Positions 1-12,389 of a DNA stretch of 64,000 nt are shown here, in pieces. Position numbers and translations under genes: made by a program. Every line of letters begins with the position of its first letter. The first letter of the stretch is position 1. The notes under the pieces were generated by a model. The model did not search any database, was not told the origin of the DNA, and saw only the letters and a program-made list of their open reading frames with translations. The stretch comes from Lentibacillus sp. JNUCC-1 (GTDB taxonomy: Bacteria; Bacillota; Bacilli; Bacillales; Amphibacillaceae). The DNA lies in assembly GCF_009741735.1 (NCBI RefSeq), contig NZ_WHOH01000001.1:1798001-1862000 (forward strand). Direction: 5' to 3'.

Positions 1-588
<588 letters not shown>

Positions 589-619
589 CGCAGTGTCGTA
601 AACACAAGGGGTCGAATCT

Positions 620-1060
620 ATGAAGATCAATCAGGAAATGGCGTCACAACTGGATACATCTTTGAAAAAGTCAGCCCGTACCCATGCTGGGAAAACTCCG
701 TTTGATCAATTGGTCCGCTCGAGCTCTGTGAAATTGGAGCAGCAGGAAGTTGCTCAGCTGATGAAAGATATCACGCTTCAAGGTGATAGACTGGCCAGAT
801 ACCGGTCTTTTAAAGATCTGGCTAAGTTCAAATTAATGGTAAAACAATTCCTGAAAAAAACCGTGGGCAATGCGCTTGAATTAAAGCATGACCATAGTTT
901 TAATATGCAGGGCAACAGTCAAAAACTGGCCATCGTCAGACAAGTGGACGAGAAACTGATGATGCTTACGGAAGATGTGATGAATCAGGAGAAAAAGACC
1001 GTCGATCTGCTTGGGACAATCGGTGAAATTAAAGGTCTTCTGATTAATTTGAAAGCATAA
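620..1060 (+). CDS. yaaR: YaaR family protein (DUF327)
   Basis: A 146-residue, charged, mostly helical protein without a signal peptide or membrane segment. It matches the YaaR/DUF327 family by length, by position between darA and holB, and by sequence features such as KSARTHAGKTPFDQLV near the N-terminus and KLMVKQFLKKTVGNALELK mid-protein. Its function is unknown. The ATG at 620 follows AAGGGGTCGAATCT, with an AAGGGG ribosome binding site. The stop is 22 bp before holB, so co-transcription is likely. Confidence 0.8.
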   Translation: MKINQEMASQLDTSLKKSARTHAGKTPFDQLVRSSSVKLEQQEVAQLMKDITLQGDRLARYRSFKDLAKFKLMVKQFLKKTVGNALELKHDHSFNMQGNSQKLAIVRQVDEKLMMLTEDVMNQEKKTVDLLGTIGEIKGLLINLKA

Positions 1061-1082
1061 CGATAACAAGGGAAGTCTCTGT

Positions 1083-2072
1083 ATGAAAACATGGAGCGAT
1101 ATGGCGGCAACACAGCCGCTCGCAGCAAAAATTATGACGAACAGCTTCAAAAGAGGGCGTATGTCACATGCCTATCTGATTCAGGGCGCGCGCGGAACCG
1201 GCAAGGAAGCGCTCGCCCTTTTGACGGCACAAACCCTCTTTTGTACTCATAAATCAGGGGTGGATCCGTGTGGAGAATGTGTCGATTGCAGGCGCATTGC
1301 AACAGGCAACCACCCGGATGTTCATCAGATTGTTCCAGATGGACAGTCCATTAAAAAAGATCAGATTGATCACCTCCAGAAAGAATTTGCTTACTCGGCT
1401 CTCGAATCCAGTCAGAAAGTTTATGTGATCCAGCGAGCTGATACACTGACGAATAACGCAGCCAACCGTATACTGAAATTCCTTGAAGAGCCCGAGATGG
1501 AGACGACCGCATTTATGTTGACGGAAAATAGTCAGGCTATGCTTGCAACCATTCGCTCGCGGTGTCAGCTCATCGACTTAAAACCACTTGATCCTGCAGC
1601 ATTTCGAAAACAGCTTGTTGCAGAAGGTGTCAATGAACAAAGTGCCAGACTGCTAAGTGAAATAACGAACAATAAGACCGAAGCTGAAGCGCTTCAAGAA
1701 GATGTGTGGTTTGCAGAGGCGCGAAAATTAATGATACAATGGATGGAAATATCCTGTACCCAGCCAAAGGATCTGTACTTGTTTGTACATAACCGCTGGA
1801 TGCCGCATTTTAAAGACAGACAAGAACAGGAACGTGGGCTGGATCTATTACTGCTTGCATATCGGGACATATTGTATGCGCATTTGGATAAATGGGATGG
1901 ACTTGTCGTGTTCTCACCTGAAGATGAACGAATCGAACAAGGTGTTATGACATTCACCCAAGAGAAGCTGCTTCGCGTTTTACAGGATATTCTTGCGGCG
2001 AAACGGCAGCTTCAGCAAAATGTGCATCAGACGCTTGTAATGGAACAGCTGGCACTTCAAATACAGAGGTGA
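1083..2072 (+). CDS. holB: DNA polymerase III subunit delta'
   Basis: A 329-residue AAA+ clamp-loader subunit that works with DnaX and HolA to load the beta sliding clamp. Residues 35-42 (GARGTGKE) are the degenerate Walker A loop. Cys54, Cys63, Cys66 and Cys69 form the zinc-binding module of clamp loaders. LKFLEEP (131-137) and the SRC motif (159-161), which supplies the arginine finger, follow in the expected order. Length is normal for the family. ricT starts 6 bp after the stop, so the two are translationally close. Confidence 0.93.
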   Translation: MKTWSDMAATQPLAAKIMTNSFKRGRMSHAYLIQGARGTGKEALALLTAQTLFCTHKSGVDPCGECVDCRRIATGNHPDVHQIVPDGQSIKKDQIDHLQKEFAYSALESSQKVYVIQRADTLTNNAANRILKFLEEPEMETTAFMLTENSQAMLATIRSRCQLIDLKPLDPAAFRKQLVAEGVNEQSARLLSEITNNKTEAEALQEDVWFAEARKLMIQWMEISCTQPKDLYLFVHNRWMPHFKDRQEQERGLDLLLLAYRDILYAHLDKWDGLVVFSPEDERIEQGVMTFTQEKLLRVLQDILAAKRQLQQNVHQTLVMEQLALQIQR

Positions 2073-2078
2073 ACAAAT

Positions 2079-2909
2079 TTGATTGAAGTTATAGGTGTCC
2101 GCTTTGAAAAGGCGGGTAAAATATATTACTTCGATCCAGCCGGGCATGAGATCAGCACAAATGATTATGTGATCGTTGAAACGTCCCGGGGGATTGAGTT
2201 TGGTAAGGCAGTAATGGCAAAACGCGAAGTCGATGAGGAAGATGTTGTGCTTCCTTTGAAGAAAGTCATCCGTTTAGCTGATGAAGCCGATAAACGGACG
2301 GTTCTTGAAAACAACGAGGAAGCGAAAGAAGCGCTCGAAACCTGTTCCGATAAGATTACAGGACACGGATTGGATATGAATCTGGTCGACGTGGAGTTTA
2401 CATTTGATCGCAATAAAATCATTTTTTATTTCACAGCAGAAGGCCGGGTCGATTTCCGAAGTCTCGTAAAAGACTTGGCTGCCCAGTTCAAAACGCGTAT
2501 TGAACTGAGACAAATCGGTGTACGTGACGAAGCGAAAATGCTTGGCGGAATAGGTCCTTGTGGGCGCATGCTTTGCTGTTCCACATTTTTAGGGGACTTT
2601 GAACCTGTGTCTATTAAGATGGCCAAGGATCAGAACCTCTCTCTTAACCCGGCGAAGATCTCCGGGCTTTGCGGACGGCTGATGTGCTGCCTGAAGTATG
2701 AGAATGATCAGTACGAAGAGGCAAAACGAGAGCTACCGGACATGGGCACCTCAGTCTCAACAGCATATGGAAACGGAAAGGTTGTTGGGCTGAATATGCT
2801 TGAGAAGCTTGTGCAGATCGCAATTGGCGGCGAGAATGAACGTGTGATCGAATACACCGTGGATGAACTCATCGAAGAAGGTATTATAACTGCCCAAGCC
2901 ACAAAATAG
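2079..2909 (+). CDS. ricT: RicT/YaaT, PSP1-domain regulator of the Ric complex
   Basis: A 276-residue PSP1-domain protein. In B. subtilis RicT (YaaT) forms an Fe-S-containing complex with RicA and RicF that promotes Rny-dependent mRNA processing and assists competence, biofilm formation and sporulation. Six conserved cysteines sit in two matching clusters, CGRMLCC (161-167) and CGRLMCC (198-204), the expected cluster ligands. The TTG at 2079 is preceded by AGAGGTGAACAAA (AGAGGTG ribosome binding site at 2066-2072). The gene is 15 bp from yabA and shares the holB transcription unit. Confidence 0.9.
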   Translation: MIEVIGVRFEKAGKIYYFDPAGHEISTNDYVIVETSRGIEFGKAVMAKREVDEEDVVLPLKKVIRLADEADKRTVLENNEEAKEALETCSDKITGHGLDMNLVDVEFTFDRNKIIFYFTAEGRVDFRSLVKDLAAQFKTRIELRQIGVRDEAKMLGGIGPCGRMLCCSTFLGDFEPVSIKMAKDQNLSLNPAKISGLCGRLMCCLKYENDQYEEAKRELPDMGTSVSTAYGNGKVVGLNMLEKLVQIAIGGENERVIEYTVDELIEEGIITAQATK

Positions 2910-2924
2910 TGGGGTGAGAGAAGC

Positions 2925-3269
2925 ATGAAAAAAGGGGAAATATTTGACCAAGTCTCAGACATGGAAAAGCAAATCGGGGAACTGTATGAGCAGCTTGGCG
3001 ACTTGAAAAAGAAGCTGAGGCATGTTCTTGAGGAAAACAACCGCCTCGAGATGGAAAACCATCATTTGCGAAATCGTCTGGATGCAGAAGTTGAACAAGA
3101 AGCTGACCAAGAAATGAAAAAAGGGTTCACTGAAATCCCCGGTGAAGGCTATGATAATCTCGCCCGGCTGTATGAGGAAGGTTTTCATATATGCAACGTC
3201 CATTTTGGAAGTCCGCGCATGGATAAAGATTGTCTGTTTTGCCTTGAATTTTTGAACAAGACGAAGTAA
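2925..3269 (+). CDS. yabA: Replication initiation control protein YabA
   Basis: A 114-residue negative regulator of replication initiation that bridges DnaA and the beta clamp. Residues about 5-65 have heptad-like charged and leucine-rich sequence, the N-terminal coiled coil that mediates tetramerisation. The C-terminal zinc-binding domain carries Cys90, His93, Cys103 and Cys106. The ATG follows GGGGTGAGAGAAGC. It is the last gene before a hairpin terminator at 3278-3310, so it probably closes the tmk-to-yabA operon. Confidence 0.92.
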   Translation: MKKGEIFDQVSDMEKQIGELYEQLGDLKKKLRHVLEENNRLEMENHHLRNRLDAEVEQEADQEMKKGFTEIPGEGYDNLARLYEEGFHICNVHFGSPRMDKDCLFCLEFLNKTK

Positions 3270-3277
3270 ACTGCCAT

Positions 3278-3310
3278 AAAAGCTGTCCCGCATCGTGCGG
3301 GGCAGCTTTC
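3278..3310 (+). terminator. Hairpin terminator after yabA
   Basis: AAAGCTG-TCCCGCA and TGCGGGG-CAGCTTT form a GC-rich stem around a 3-4 nt loop. The following T-run is short (TTTCTC), so it is a moderately strong intrinsic terminator by appearance. Confidence 0.6.
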
Positions 3311-3329
3311 TCAAATCAAAAAGAAATGG

Positions 3330-4079
3330 ATGGTTTTCATGTGTGAATTATATGATGACGAGCGAATCGATTATGCAACAGCTGATGAGTCAATGAAGAT
3401 CATCCAAAGCCCCAGTGTATTTTCATTCTCACTGGATGCGGTTTTACTGGCAGATTTCGCTTATATGCCTATAAAAAGAGGACGCATTCTGGATCTTGGA
3501 ACAGGCAATGGGATCATCCCCCTCCTTTTGTCGCGACGCACACAGGCTGAGATAACTGCTGTCGACATTCAGCCCCGCCTTGTGGATATGGCAAGACGGA
3601 ATGTGAAGTTGAATCACTTGGACGAGCGCATCACAGTGCTTGAGGGGGATTTGAAAGAGCTTCAACCTGTGTTAGGTCATAGCAGCTACGATGTGGTGAC
3701 CTGCAATCCGCCCTATTTTAAAACCCCTGCTGCAACAGAACATAATCTGAACGAACATTTAACCATTGCCCGTCATGAATTGTATTGCACACTAGAAGAT
3801 GTGATAAAGGCTTGTAAGCTTCACGTGCGACCGGGTGGCAAGGTATCGATGGTCCATCGACCGGGCAGACTGGTGGATATCATCACTTTATTCCGAAAGT
3901 ACAAGCTGGAACCTAAGCGACTCAGATTTATTTATCCGAAACAGGGGCGGGAAGCGAACATGCTTTTAATTGAAGCAGTCAGGGACGGACGACCCGACTT
4001 AAAAATTCTGCCGCCGCTGTACATATACAACCATGCAGGTGATTATACGGACGAAGCCGAGGCGATCATCCGTGGATAA
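3330..4079 (+). CDS. yabB: tRNA (adenine-N6)-methyltransferase, TrmN6/YabB family
   Basis: A 249-residue class I SAM-dependent methyltransferase. Motif I is LDLGTGNGI (54-62) and the catalytic motif IV is NPPYF (126-130), typical of N6-adenine methyltransferases. The family (E. coli YfiC/TrmN6, B. subtilis YabB) methylates A37 of a t[13 protein letters not shown] near residues 31-40 is a family signature. A second ATG at 3339 could be the true start, since neither has a strong ribosome binding site. The stop overlaps the start of yazA. Confidence 0.85.
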   Translation: MVFMCELYDDERIDYATADESMKIIQSPSVFSFSLDAVLLADFAYMPIKRGRILDLGTGNGIIPLLLSRRTQAEITAVDIQPRLVDMARRNVKLNHLDERITVLEGDLKELQPVLGHSSYDVVTCNPPYFKTPAATEHNLNEHLTIARHELYCTLEDVIKACKLHVRPGGKVSMVHRPGRLVDIITLFRKYKLEPKRLRFIYPKQGREANMLLIEAVRDGRPDLKILPPLYIYNHAGDYTDEAEAIIRG

Positions 4080-4359
4080 AGTGCATACGGTTTATATGCT
4101 CGAATGCAAAGACGGATCACTGTATACAGGCTATACGAATGATTTTGCCAAGCGATTGAAGGTTCACGAAGATGGGAAAGGGGCTAAATATACCCGTGGC
4201 AGGGGCCCATTCAAAGTTGCGCTTAGAAAAACGTTTTCGACAAAAGAAGAAGCCATGCAGATAGAATATCAGATCAAGCAGCTGTCAAGAAGCGCCAAGC
4301 TTGATTTGATCAGACAGGAAGGGGAGCCGCACGCTTATGCAGATCCAAAAAAGCTTTGA
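4072..4359 (+). CDS. yazA: GIY-YIG domain protein YazA
   Basis: A 95-residue single-domain GIY-YIG nuclease-fold protein of the UPF0213 family. The motif appears as [16 protein letters not shown] near the N-terminus, followed by a conserved Arg/Lys-rich stretch and an [10 protein letters not shown] helix. I chose GTG at 4072 because it follows a GAGG ribosome binding site by 9 nt and matches the family's length; the upstream ATG at 4033 would add 13 residues with no homology. It overlaps yabB by 8 bp and rsmI by 23 bp, so translation is coupled. The biological role is unknown. Confidence 0.85.
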   Translation: MDKVHTVYMLECKDGSLYTGYTNDFAKRLKVHEDGKGAKYTRGRGPFKVALRKTFSTKEEAMQIEYQIKQLSRSAKLDLIRQEGEPHAYADPKKL

Positions 4360-5215
4360 TGCCGCACAGGGAGGAACGCTTTATATCGTGCCGACCCCAA
4401 TTGGCAATCTGGAAGACATTACATTCCGGGCACTGAAAGTTCTGGAGACAGCTGCCGCTATCGCTGCTGAGGATACACGACATACGAGACGATTGCTCAC
4501 CCATTTTAATATTAAAGTTCCCCTTGTCAGTTATCATGAACATAATAAACGCGCGCGTGAAGCTGAGCTTATTTCCCGTCTGGCAGCAGGTGAGAACATA
4601 GCCCTGGTGAGTGATGCCGGCATGCCTGGGATTTCAGACCCAGGCGAAGCGCTTGTGCAGGCGGCGATTGCAGAAAACCTGCCTGTCGTGGTGCTCCCTG
4701 GGGCCAACGCAGCACTCCTGGCACTCGTCGGATCAGGTCTTCCTGCTTCTGAATTTACGTTTATCGGGTTTTTGCCGAGAAAAAAGAAGGACAAACAGAC
4801 GGAGTTGGAGCGCTTAAAAAGCCAACGGGCAACGATGGTTTTTTATGAATCCCCTTTTAGAGTAAAGGACACGTTGCAGGCGATCGCTTCCGTGCTGGGC
4901 GAGCGGCAAGTGGTGCTCGCACGGGAATTGACCAAGCGGTTTGAAGAATATATTCGGGGCACGGCTCAAGAGGTGCTGGAATGGGCTGATGATGAAGCGT
5001 TGAAGGGTGAGTTTTGTATAGTGGTTGAAGGAGCGGATGAAGCAGATCAGCAAACGGCAGCAGAAGACTGGTGGGCTTCCTATGAGGTTAAAGACCATGT
5101 TCAGCATTATATCGATGGTGAAGGCATGACAAGTAAAGAAGCAGTCAAACAAGTGGCTAAAGACCGTCACATTCCGAAACGGGACGTGTATCAGGCCTAT
5201 CATGTTGAAGGGTAA
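4337..5215 (+). CDS. rsmI: 16S rRNA (cytidine1402-2'-O)-methyltransferase RsmI
   Basis: A 292-residue tetrapyrrole-methylase-fold enzyme (B. subtilis YabC/YraL family) that 2'-O-methylates C1402 in the ribosomal decoding centre. The N-terminus carries the PTPIGNLEDIT motif (19-29). AEDTRHTRRLL and LVSDAGMPGISDPG follow, the hallmark SAM-binding sequences. Length is normal. The start overlaps the end of yazA, and the gene ends just before a hairpin shared with convergent abrB. Confidence 0.93.
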   Translation: MQIQKSFDAAQGGTLYIVPTPIGNLEDITFRALKVLETAAAIAAEDTRHTRRLLTHFNIKVPLVSYHEHNKRAREAELISRLAAGENIALVSDAGMPGISDPGEALVQAAIAENLPVVVLPGANAALLALVGSGLPASEFTFIGFLPRKKKDKQTELERLKSQRATMVFYESPFRVKDTLQAIASVLGERQVVLARELTKRFEEYIRGTAQEVLEWADDEALKGEFCIVVEGADEADQQTAAEDWWASYEVKDHVQHYIDGEGMTSKEAVKQVAKDRHIPKRDVYQAYHVEG

Positions 5216-5225
5216 ACCATAAAAA

Positions 5226-5250
5226 AAAGACTGGCATATGCCAATCTTTA
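5226..5250. terminator. Bidirectional terminator between rsmI and abrB
   Basis: AAAGACTGGCA-TA-TGCCAATCTTT forms a stem with an A-run on the left and a short T-run on the right, so it can serve both convergent genes. The stop codon of abrB (5248-5250) lies in the right arm. Confidence 0.65.
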
Positions 5251-5532
5251 GTTGGATTCTCCAAAATATTCGTTAATGTCCTGAGCAATCTTTCTGGCTT
5301 CGCTTCGGCTTAGGACAAGCTTACCATCTGCGAGCCGCAAATTGTCTTCAGATACCTCACCGGAGATATGGGATGCAAGTTTAGGTTCATATTTTTTTAA
5401 TATAATATGATCCCCGTCTACATAGATCTCCATGGTGTCTCCTGATGCAATACCTTGTGAAGTCCTGAGTTCTTTTGGTATGACAATCCGGCCGAGCTCA
5501 TCAAGTTTTCTCGTGATGCCTGTTGATTTCAT
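5248..5532 (-). CDS. abrB: Transition-state regulator AbrB
   Basis: A 94-residue DNA-binding protein, the same size as B. subtilis AbrB. The N-terminal swapped-hairpin domain reads MKSTGITRKLDELGRIVIPKEL, and residues 30-50 complete the AbrB fold (GDTMEIYVDGDHIILKKYEP). The C-terminal dimerisation part carries GEVSEDNLRLADGKLVLS. The family represses post-exponential genes during growth and is itself repressed by Spo0A. It is transcribed against its neighbours and has a readable promoter at 5587-5615. The ribosome binding site is AGGAGG, 10 nt upstream of the ATG. Confidence 0.93.
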   Translation of the reverse strand: MKSTGITRKLDELGRIVIPKELRTSQGIASGDTMEIYVDGDHIILKKYEPKLASHISGEVSEDNLRLADGKLVLSRSEARKIAQDINEYFGESN

Positions 5533-5586
5533 AAGCTGTGCCTCCTGTTGGATGGTTATTTGTATTGTGAGAAAAAGATTTTTAAC

Positions 5587-5615
5587 ATCGTATCAATAAA
5601 TGTTGCACCCGTCAA
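5587..5615 (-). promoter_or_regulatory. Sigma-A promoter of abrB
   Basis: On the minus strand, TTGACG (5610-5615) and TACGAT (5587-5592) are separated by exactly 17 bp, about 55 bp ahead of the abrB start. I saw no clear Spo0A box near it. Confidence 0.7.
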
Positions 5616-5709
5616 TATATATAGATACCCAAAAAGAACATAGATGAACCCTGTTTTGTATTACATAAAAGCCAAATGTGGCATTATAAATGAAAAATCG
5701 CTACAATAG

Positions 5710-7716
<2,007 letters not shown>

Positions 7717-7741
7717 TACAAACGTCCAATTTTCCAACCCA

Positions 7742-7775
7742 AAAAGGCTGCCTGTTCAGAAGGCAGCCTTTTCAA
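7742..7775 (+). terminator. Terminator after metG
   Basis: AAAAGGCTGCC and GGCAGCCTTTT form an 11-bp stem with a 9-nt loop, followed by TTCAAATTT. This is a good intrinsic terminator. Confidence 0.8.
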
Positions 7776-7929
7776 ATTTACAGTTCCTTCCCCAGGGAAG
7801 TTGATTTTACATCTAACCTTGACCAATAATCGACATAAACTGCGACATAGAGAAAACTAGAATCTAATATTATAGAAGAAACCTCACTTACTTAACGAGA
7901 ATGACACTAACCACTACAATGAGAGTATC

Positions 7930-8057
7930 GTGATTTGCGCTGCGGGAAGTCGCTTTCCGCGGGCACGGCCTCAGCCTCCTCGCGGAAAAACCACCGCTGC
8001 GGGGTCTGCGGACTCGTGCTGTTCCCGCAGGAGTCGACTTCCCTCCGCTCCAATCAC
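7930..8057 (-). repeat. Structured palindromic repeat, copy A
   Basis: About 128 bp of GC-rich sequence in an AT-richer spacer. The ends form an imperfect inverted repeat: 7930-7952 against 8035-8057 match at 19 of 23 positions, with GGGAAGTCG/CGACTTCCC at the inner end. Read on the minus strand it shares four blocks with copy B: GACTCC-G-GGGA, GACCCCGCA, CGCGAGGAGGCT and GCCC-CGGAA-GCG. This resembles a family of multi-copy palindromic intergenic repeats that I recall from Bacillaceae genomes; I cannot give a formal name. Open reading frames that cross it are not convincing genes. Confidence 0.7.
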
Positions 8058-8127
8058 TTTATGTTAAAACAGTGCTTTGACCGTTCTGCTTACAAAAGTA
8101 ATAGAGAAAGTTTTGCATTCTCACCAA

Positions 8128-8243
8128 GCTCGGGGAAAACACGGAGACTCCAGTGGGAGGATAAGCCTCGGTGAGACCCCGCAAGCGCGTTAGCGCGAGG
8201 AGGCTCAGCAGCGCCCACGGAACGCGGAGTGTTTTCCCCGAGC
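8128..8243 (+). repeat. Structured palindromic repeat, copy B
   Basis: A 116-bp element bounded by a perfect 15-bp inverted repeat, GCTCGGGGAAAACAC (8128-8142) and GTGTTTTCCCCGAGC (8229-8243). Inside are further complementary blocks (CCAGTGGG with CCCACGG, AGCCTC with GAGGCT, GCGCGTTAGCGC as a hairpin), which suggests a branched fold. It lies in the opposite orientation to copy A, 70 bp away. The rest of the 7776-8350 spacer (7776-7929 and 8244-8350) shows nothing I can assign. Confidence 0.7.
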
Positions 8244-8350
8244 GGTTGCCAGGAGCAGTCATAACATCTGCTTAGTTAGTTCGCAGTTTATGAATGCTGT
8301 GTCTTAATTCAGTAATAGTAAAAGTCTAATTTTTAAAAGGAAGTGATGAG

Positions 8351-9130
8351 ATGCTTTTTGATACGCACGTGCATTTGAATGCGGATCAGTTTATGGAGGA
8401 TCGCGAGGAAACGATTGAGCGGGCAAGGGCAGCTGGTGTGGAATATATGGTCGTCGTCGGCTTTGACCGTAAAACAATTCCTTTGGCTATTGAAATCGCG
8501 GAACAATATGACTTTATCTATGCCGCGGTTGGCTGGCACCCAGTTGATGCAATCGATATGACCGAAGAAGATCTAAACTGGATTGAGGAATTATCAGCCC
8601 ATCCAAAAGTGGTTGCACTCGGTGAAATGGGCCTTGATTATCATTGGGATAAATCACCCCATGACGTACAGAAAACCGTCTTTGCCAAGCAGATCCGGCT
8701 CGCCAAAAAACTCAATATGCCGGTTATCATTCATAATAGAGAAGCAACTGAGGACATTATAACAGTGCTTCAGGAAGAAAATGCTGCAGAAGTTGGCGGC
8801 ATTATGCATTGTTACAATGATTCTGCAGATTATGTGCAAACCTGCCTTGATATGAATTTTTATATCTCATTAGGAGGCCCTGTCACATTTAAAAATGCCA
8901 CAATGCCAAAAGAAGTTGCTAAAATTGTACCGGGGGACAGACTGCTCATCGAAACGGATGCACCGTTTCTTGCGCCTCATCCAAACAGGGGTAAACGAAA
9001 CGAGCCAGCCTATGTCGCACTCGTTGCGGAAAAAATTGCCGAGTTGCGCGGGGTGGATGTCAAGGAACTCGGGAGAATAACAACTGAAAATGCATTTCGA
9101 TTATTTAATATAAACCCTCATAAAAAGTAA
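8351..9130 (+). CDS. tatD: TatD family metal-dependent deoxyribonuclease
   Basis: A 259-residue TIM-barrel hydrolase of the TatD/YabD family. The metal-binding HVHLN motif (HxH) is at the N-terminus, GEMGLDYHW carries the conserved Glu, PVIIHNREA and IMHCYN supply later His ligands, and IETDAPFLAPHPNRGKRNEP is the C-terminal signature with the catalytic Asp. Members act as 3'-5' DNases. Start ATG 8351 follows AAAAGGAAGTGATGAG. The gene stands alone between the repeat region and the yabE promoter. Confidence 0.92.
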   Translation: MLFDTHVHLNADQFMEDREETIERARAAGVEYMVVVGFDRKTIPLAIEIAEQYDFIYAAVGWHPVDAIDMTEEDLNWIEELSAHPKVVALGEMGLDYHWDKSPHDVQKTVFAKQIRLAKKLNMPVIIHNREATEDIITVLQEENAAEVGGIMHCYNDSADYVQTCLDMNFYISLGGPVTFKNATMPKEVAKIVPGDRLLIETDAPFLAPHPNRGKRNEPAYVALVAEKIAELRGVDVKELGRITTENAFRLFNINPHKK

Positions 9131-9336
9131 GCAGAATTTGAAGACCGGGTCAGACAATGGCTCGGTCATTTCAATGTAAAAAAACACCTTGTCCACCTTA
9201 AAAAATGCAATTCCCCCCTAAAAAAATCCAGTAACTCTTCTTTTTGAAATCCCCTCTAAACCCGGTCGTGACAACACTTCAAACTCTTTCTCCAAACCTG
9301 TAATATGTTTGTAAACCAAACGTAACCCTCCTGGCT

Positions 9337-9365
9337 TTGACTTTACTTTAGGACCCTAATATAAT
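9337..9365 (+). promoter_or_regulatory. Sigma-A promoter of yabE
   Basis: TTGACT (9337-9342), 17 bp, TATAAT (9360-9365). It is 27 bp before the yabE start. The preceding spacer (9131-9336) contains only a weak GACCG hairpin near 9142-9168. Confidence 0.8.
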
Positions 9366-9391
9366 CGGAGTCGTTGAAAGGAGGCAAAAGC

Positions 9392-10645
9392 ATGAAAAAT
9401 ATTTCCAAGCTCTTGCCAGCCGCAAAGTTAAAGCTGGTTGTTTCAGGAATAGGTGTCATGATGCTTGCATTGTTCGCGGGGTATATGGTGTATGAATCCT
9501 CAAAGGCCGAAGTAACCGTTCATGCGAATGATGAGACTCAGACGGTGAACACACATGCAGATACGGTAAGTGTGCTGCTGGATGACATCGATATAGCAGT
9601 CGGCGAGCACGATTATCTGTCCCATGCACCGGAAGACAAGGTTGAAGACGGCATGACCATCGATTATGAAACAGCTAAAGAAGTTACATTATCCATTGAT
9701 GGAGAAGATAAGACCTACTACACAACTACAGAAACCATTCAAGAATTCCTTAAAGAACATAACATAGCTTATAATGAAAAAGATGATATATCACTTGATC
9801 TGGATAAAGCAGTAGAAGACGGAGAAACGATCACAATAGACAAAGCATTCCAGGTTGCCATTAACGACGGTGGAAAGAAGAAAAACGTCTGGACGACCGG
9901 AGGGACCATCAAAGGATTGCTTAAAGAAGAAAAAATTGACATAGGTGATCTGGACAAAGTTAAGCCGAAGCTTGGTAAAAAATTGAATGAGGACACTACC
10001 ATCGCCATTACGAGAGTGGAAAAACAATCTGAAGAGGTTGAGCATAACGTTCCATTCAAAACAGAAACAAAGCATGACAATTCACTTGAAAAAGGGAAAA
10101 AGAAGGTTGTCAGCAAAGGTAATGAGGGCAAAGTTGTCAAAACGTACGAAATCACCATGGAAAACGGTGAAGAAGTTTCACGCGACCTTGTGAAAGAGGA
10201 CGTTGTTCAAGAAAGTTCAAACAAGGTTATTGCTGTCGGAACGAAAGAACCTAAACAGAACCTTGTAACGTTGGCCGATAAGAAGAGCAATCATACAAAT
10301 ACTTCAAAGACATCAAATGCATCAAAGTCGTCCAAACAGGAACCTTCCAATGGCAGCAAAACAATGACCATGACTGCAACAGCTTACTCAGCTTATTGTA
10401 ACGGGTGTTCCGGCGTGACCCGGACCGGCATCAATTTAAAAGCCAATCCAAATAAAAAGGTCGTTGCAGTGGATCCAAATGTGATTCCGCTCGGCACCAG
10501 AGTGTGGGTTGAAGGCTACGGTATTGCAGTAGCTGCTGACACTGGCGGCGCCATCAAAGGCAACCGGATTGATCTCCATGTGCCTTCACAAAGCCAGGCA
10601 ATGAGTTTTGGATATAAAAAAGTCAAAGTAAAAATACTTGATTAA
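9392..10645 (+). CDS. yabE: YabE: cell-wall-binding protein with DUF348, G5 and 3D domains
   Basis: A 417-residue secreted or membrane-anchored protein. Residues about 14-35 form a hydrophobic N-terminal segment. Three DUF348 repeats follow (near 40-210), then a G5-like domain, a Ser/Thr/Asn/Lys-rich linker, and a C-terminal 3D domain (from about 325) with TATAYSAYCNGCSG and the Asp-rich DTGGAIKGNRIDLH signature. This architecture is that of the YabE/YuiC group, proposed cell-wall lytic enzymes related to resuscitation-promoting factors. I chose ATG 9392 because GAAAGGAGG lies 7 nt upstream; a TTG at 9374 is less likely. Confidence 0.88.
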   Translation: MKNISKLLPAAKLKLVVSGIGVMMLALFAGYMVYESSKAEVTVHANDETQTVNTHADTVSVLLDDIDIAVGEHDYLSHAPEDKVEDGMTIDYETAKEVTLSIDGEDKTYYTTTETIQEFLKEHNIAYNEKDDISLDLDKAVEDGETITIDKAFQVAINDGGKKKNVWTTGGTIKGLLKEEKIDIGDLDKVKPKLGKKLNEDTTIAITRVEKQSEEVEHNVPFKTETKHDNSLEKGKKKVVSKGNEGKVVKTYEITMENGEEVSRDLVKEDVVQESSNKVIAVGTKEPKQNLVTLADKKSNHTNTSKTSNASKSSKQEPSNGSKTMTMTATAYSAYCNGCSGVTRTGINLKANPNKKVVAVDPNVIPLGTRVWVEGYGIAVAADTGGAIKGNRIDLHVPSQSQAMSFGYKKVKVKILD

Positions 10646-10650
10646 CATAA

Positions 10651-10692
10651 AGCCCTTGTCATGATTCTATGACAGGGGTATTATTTTTCTTA
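10651..10692 (+). terminator. Terminator after yabE
   Basis: CCCTTGTCAT and ATGACAGGGG pair around a 6-nt loop and are followed by TATTATTTTTCTT. Confidence 0.75.
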
Positions 10693-10780
10693 GTGGTACT
10701 TTACCCTGAGTACTTAGATATAAACAGCAATATAATAAATTCAGCCATTAATGCAGATGAATATAGAAAGAGGTACCCCA

Positions 10781-12227
<1,447 letters not shown>

Positions 12228-12245
12228 ACCGTATTTAAACACAAG

Positions 12246-12276
12246 AACAGCGTCTCATGATCAGACGCTGTTTTTT
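12246..12276 (+). terminator. Terminator after ksgA
   Basis: AACAGCGTCT and AGACGCTGTT form a 10-bp stem with a 7-nt loop and a T6 tail. Confidence 0.85.
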
Positions 12277-12389
12277 ATGGAGAAAAAAAGAGCAACGACT
12301 TCACGTTATCTGTCACTTATTTTTCCAAACTCGCATAGGCTGATTGTCAAGGTCAATGTGTATTCGGGAAAGGGCGGTGAGGTGATGAT

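Noticed and set aside
7935..8262. Open reading frames of 60-80 codons on both strands in the repeat region
   Set aside because: They cross the palindromic repeats, have no ribosome binding site and no family resemblance.
7776..8350. CRISPR array or phage remnant suspected from the repeated blocks
   Set aside because: There are only two copies, in opposite orientation, with no regular spacers and no cas or phage gene nearby.
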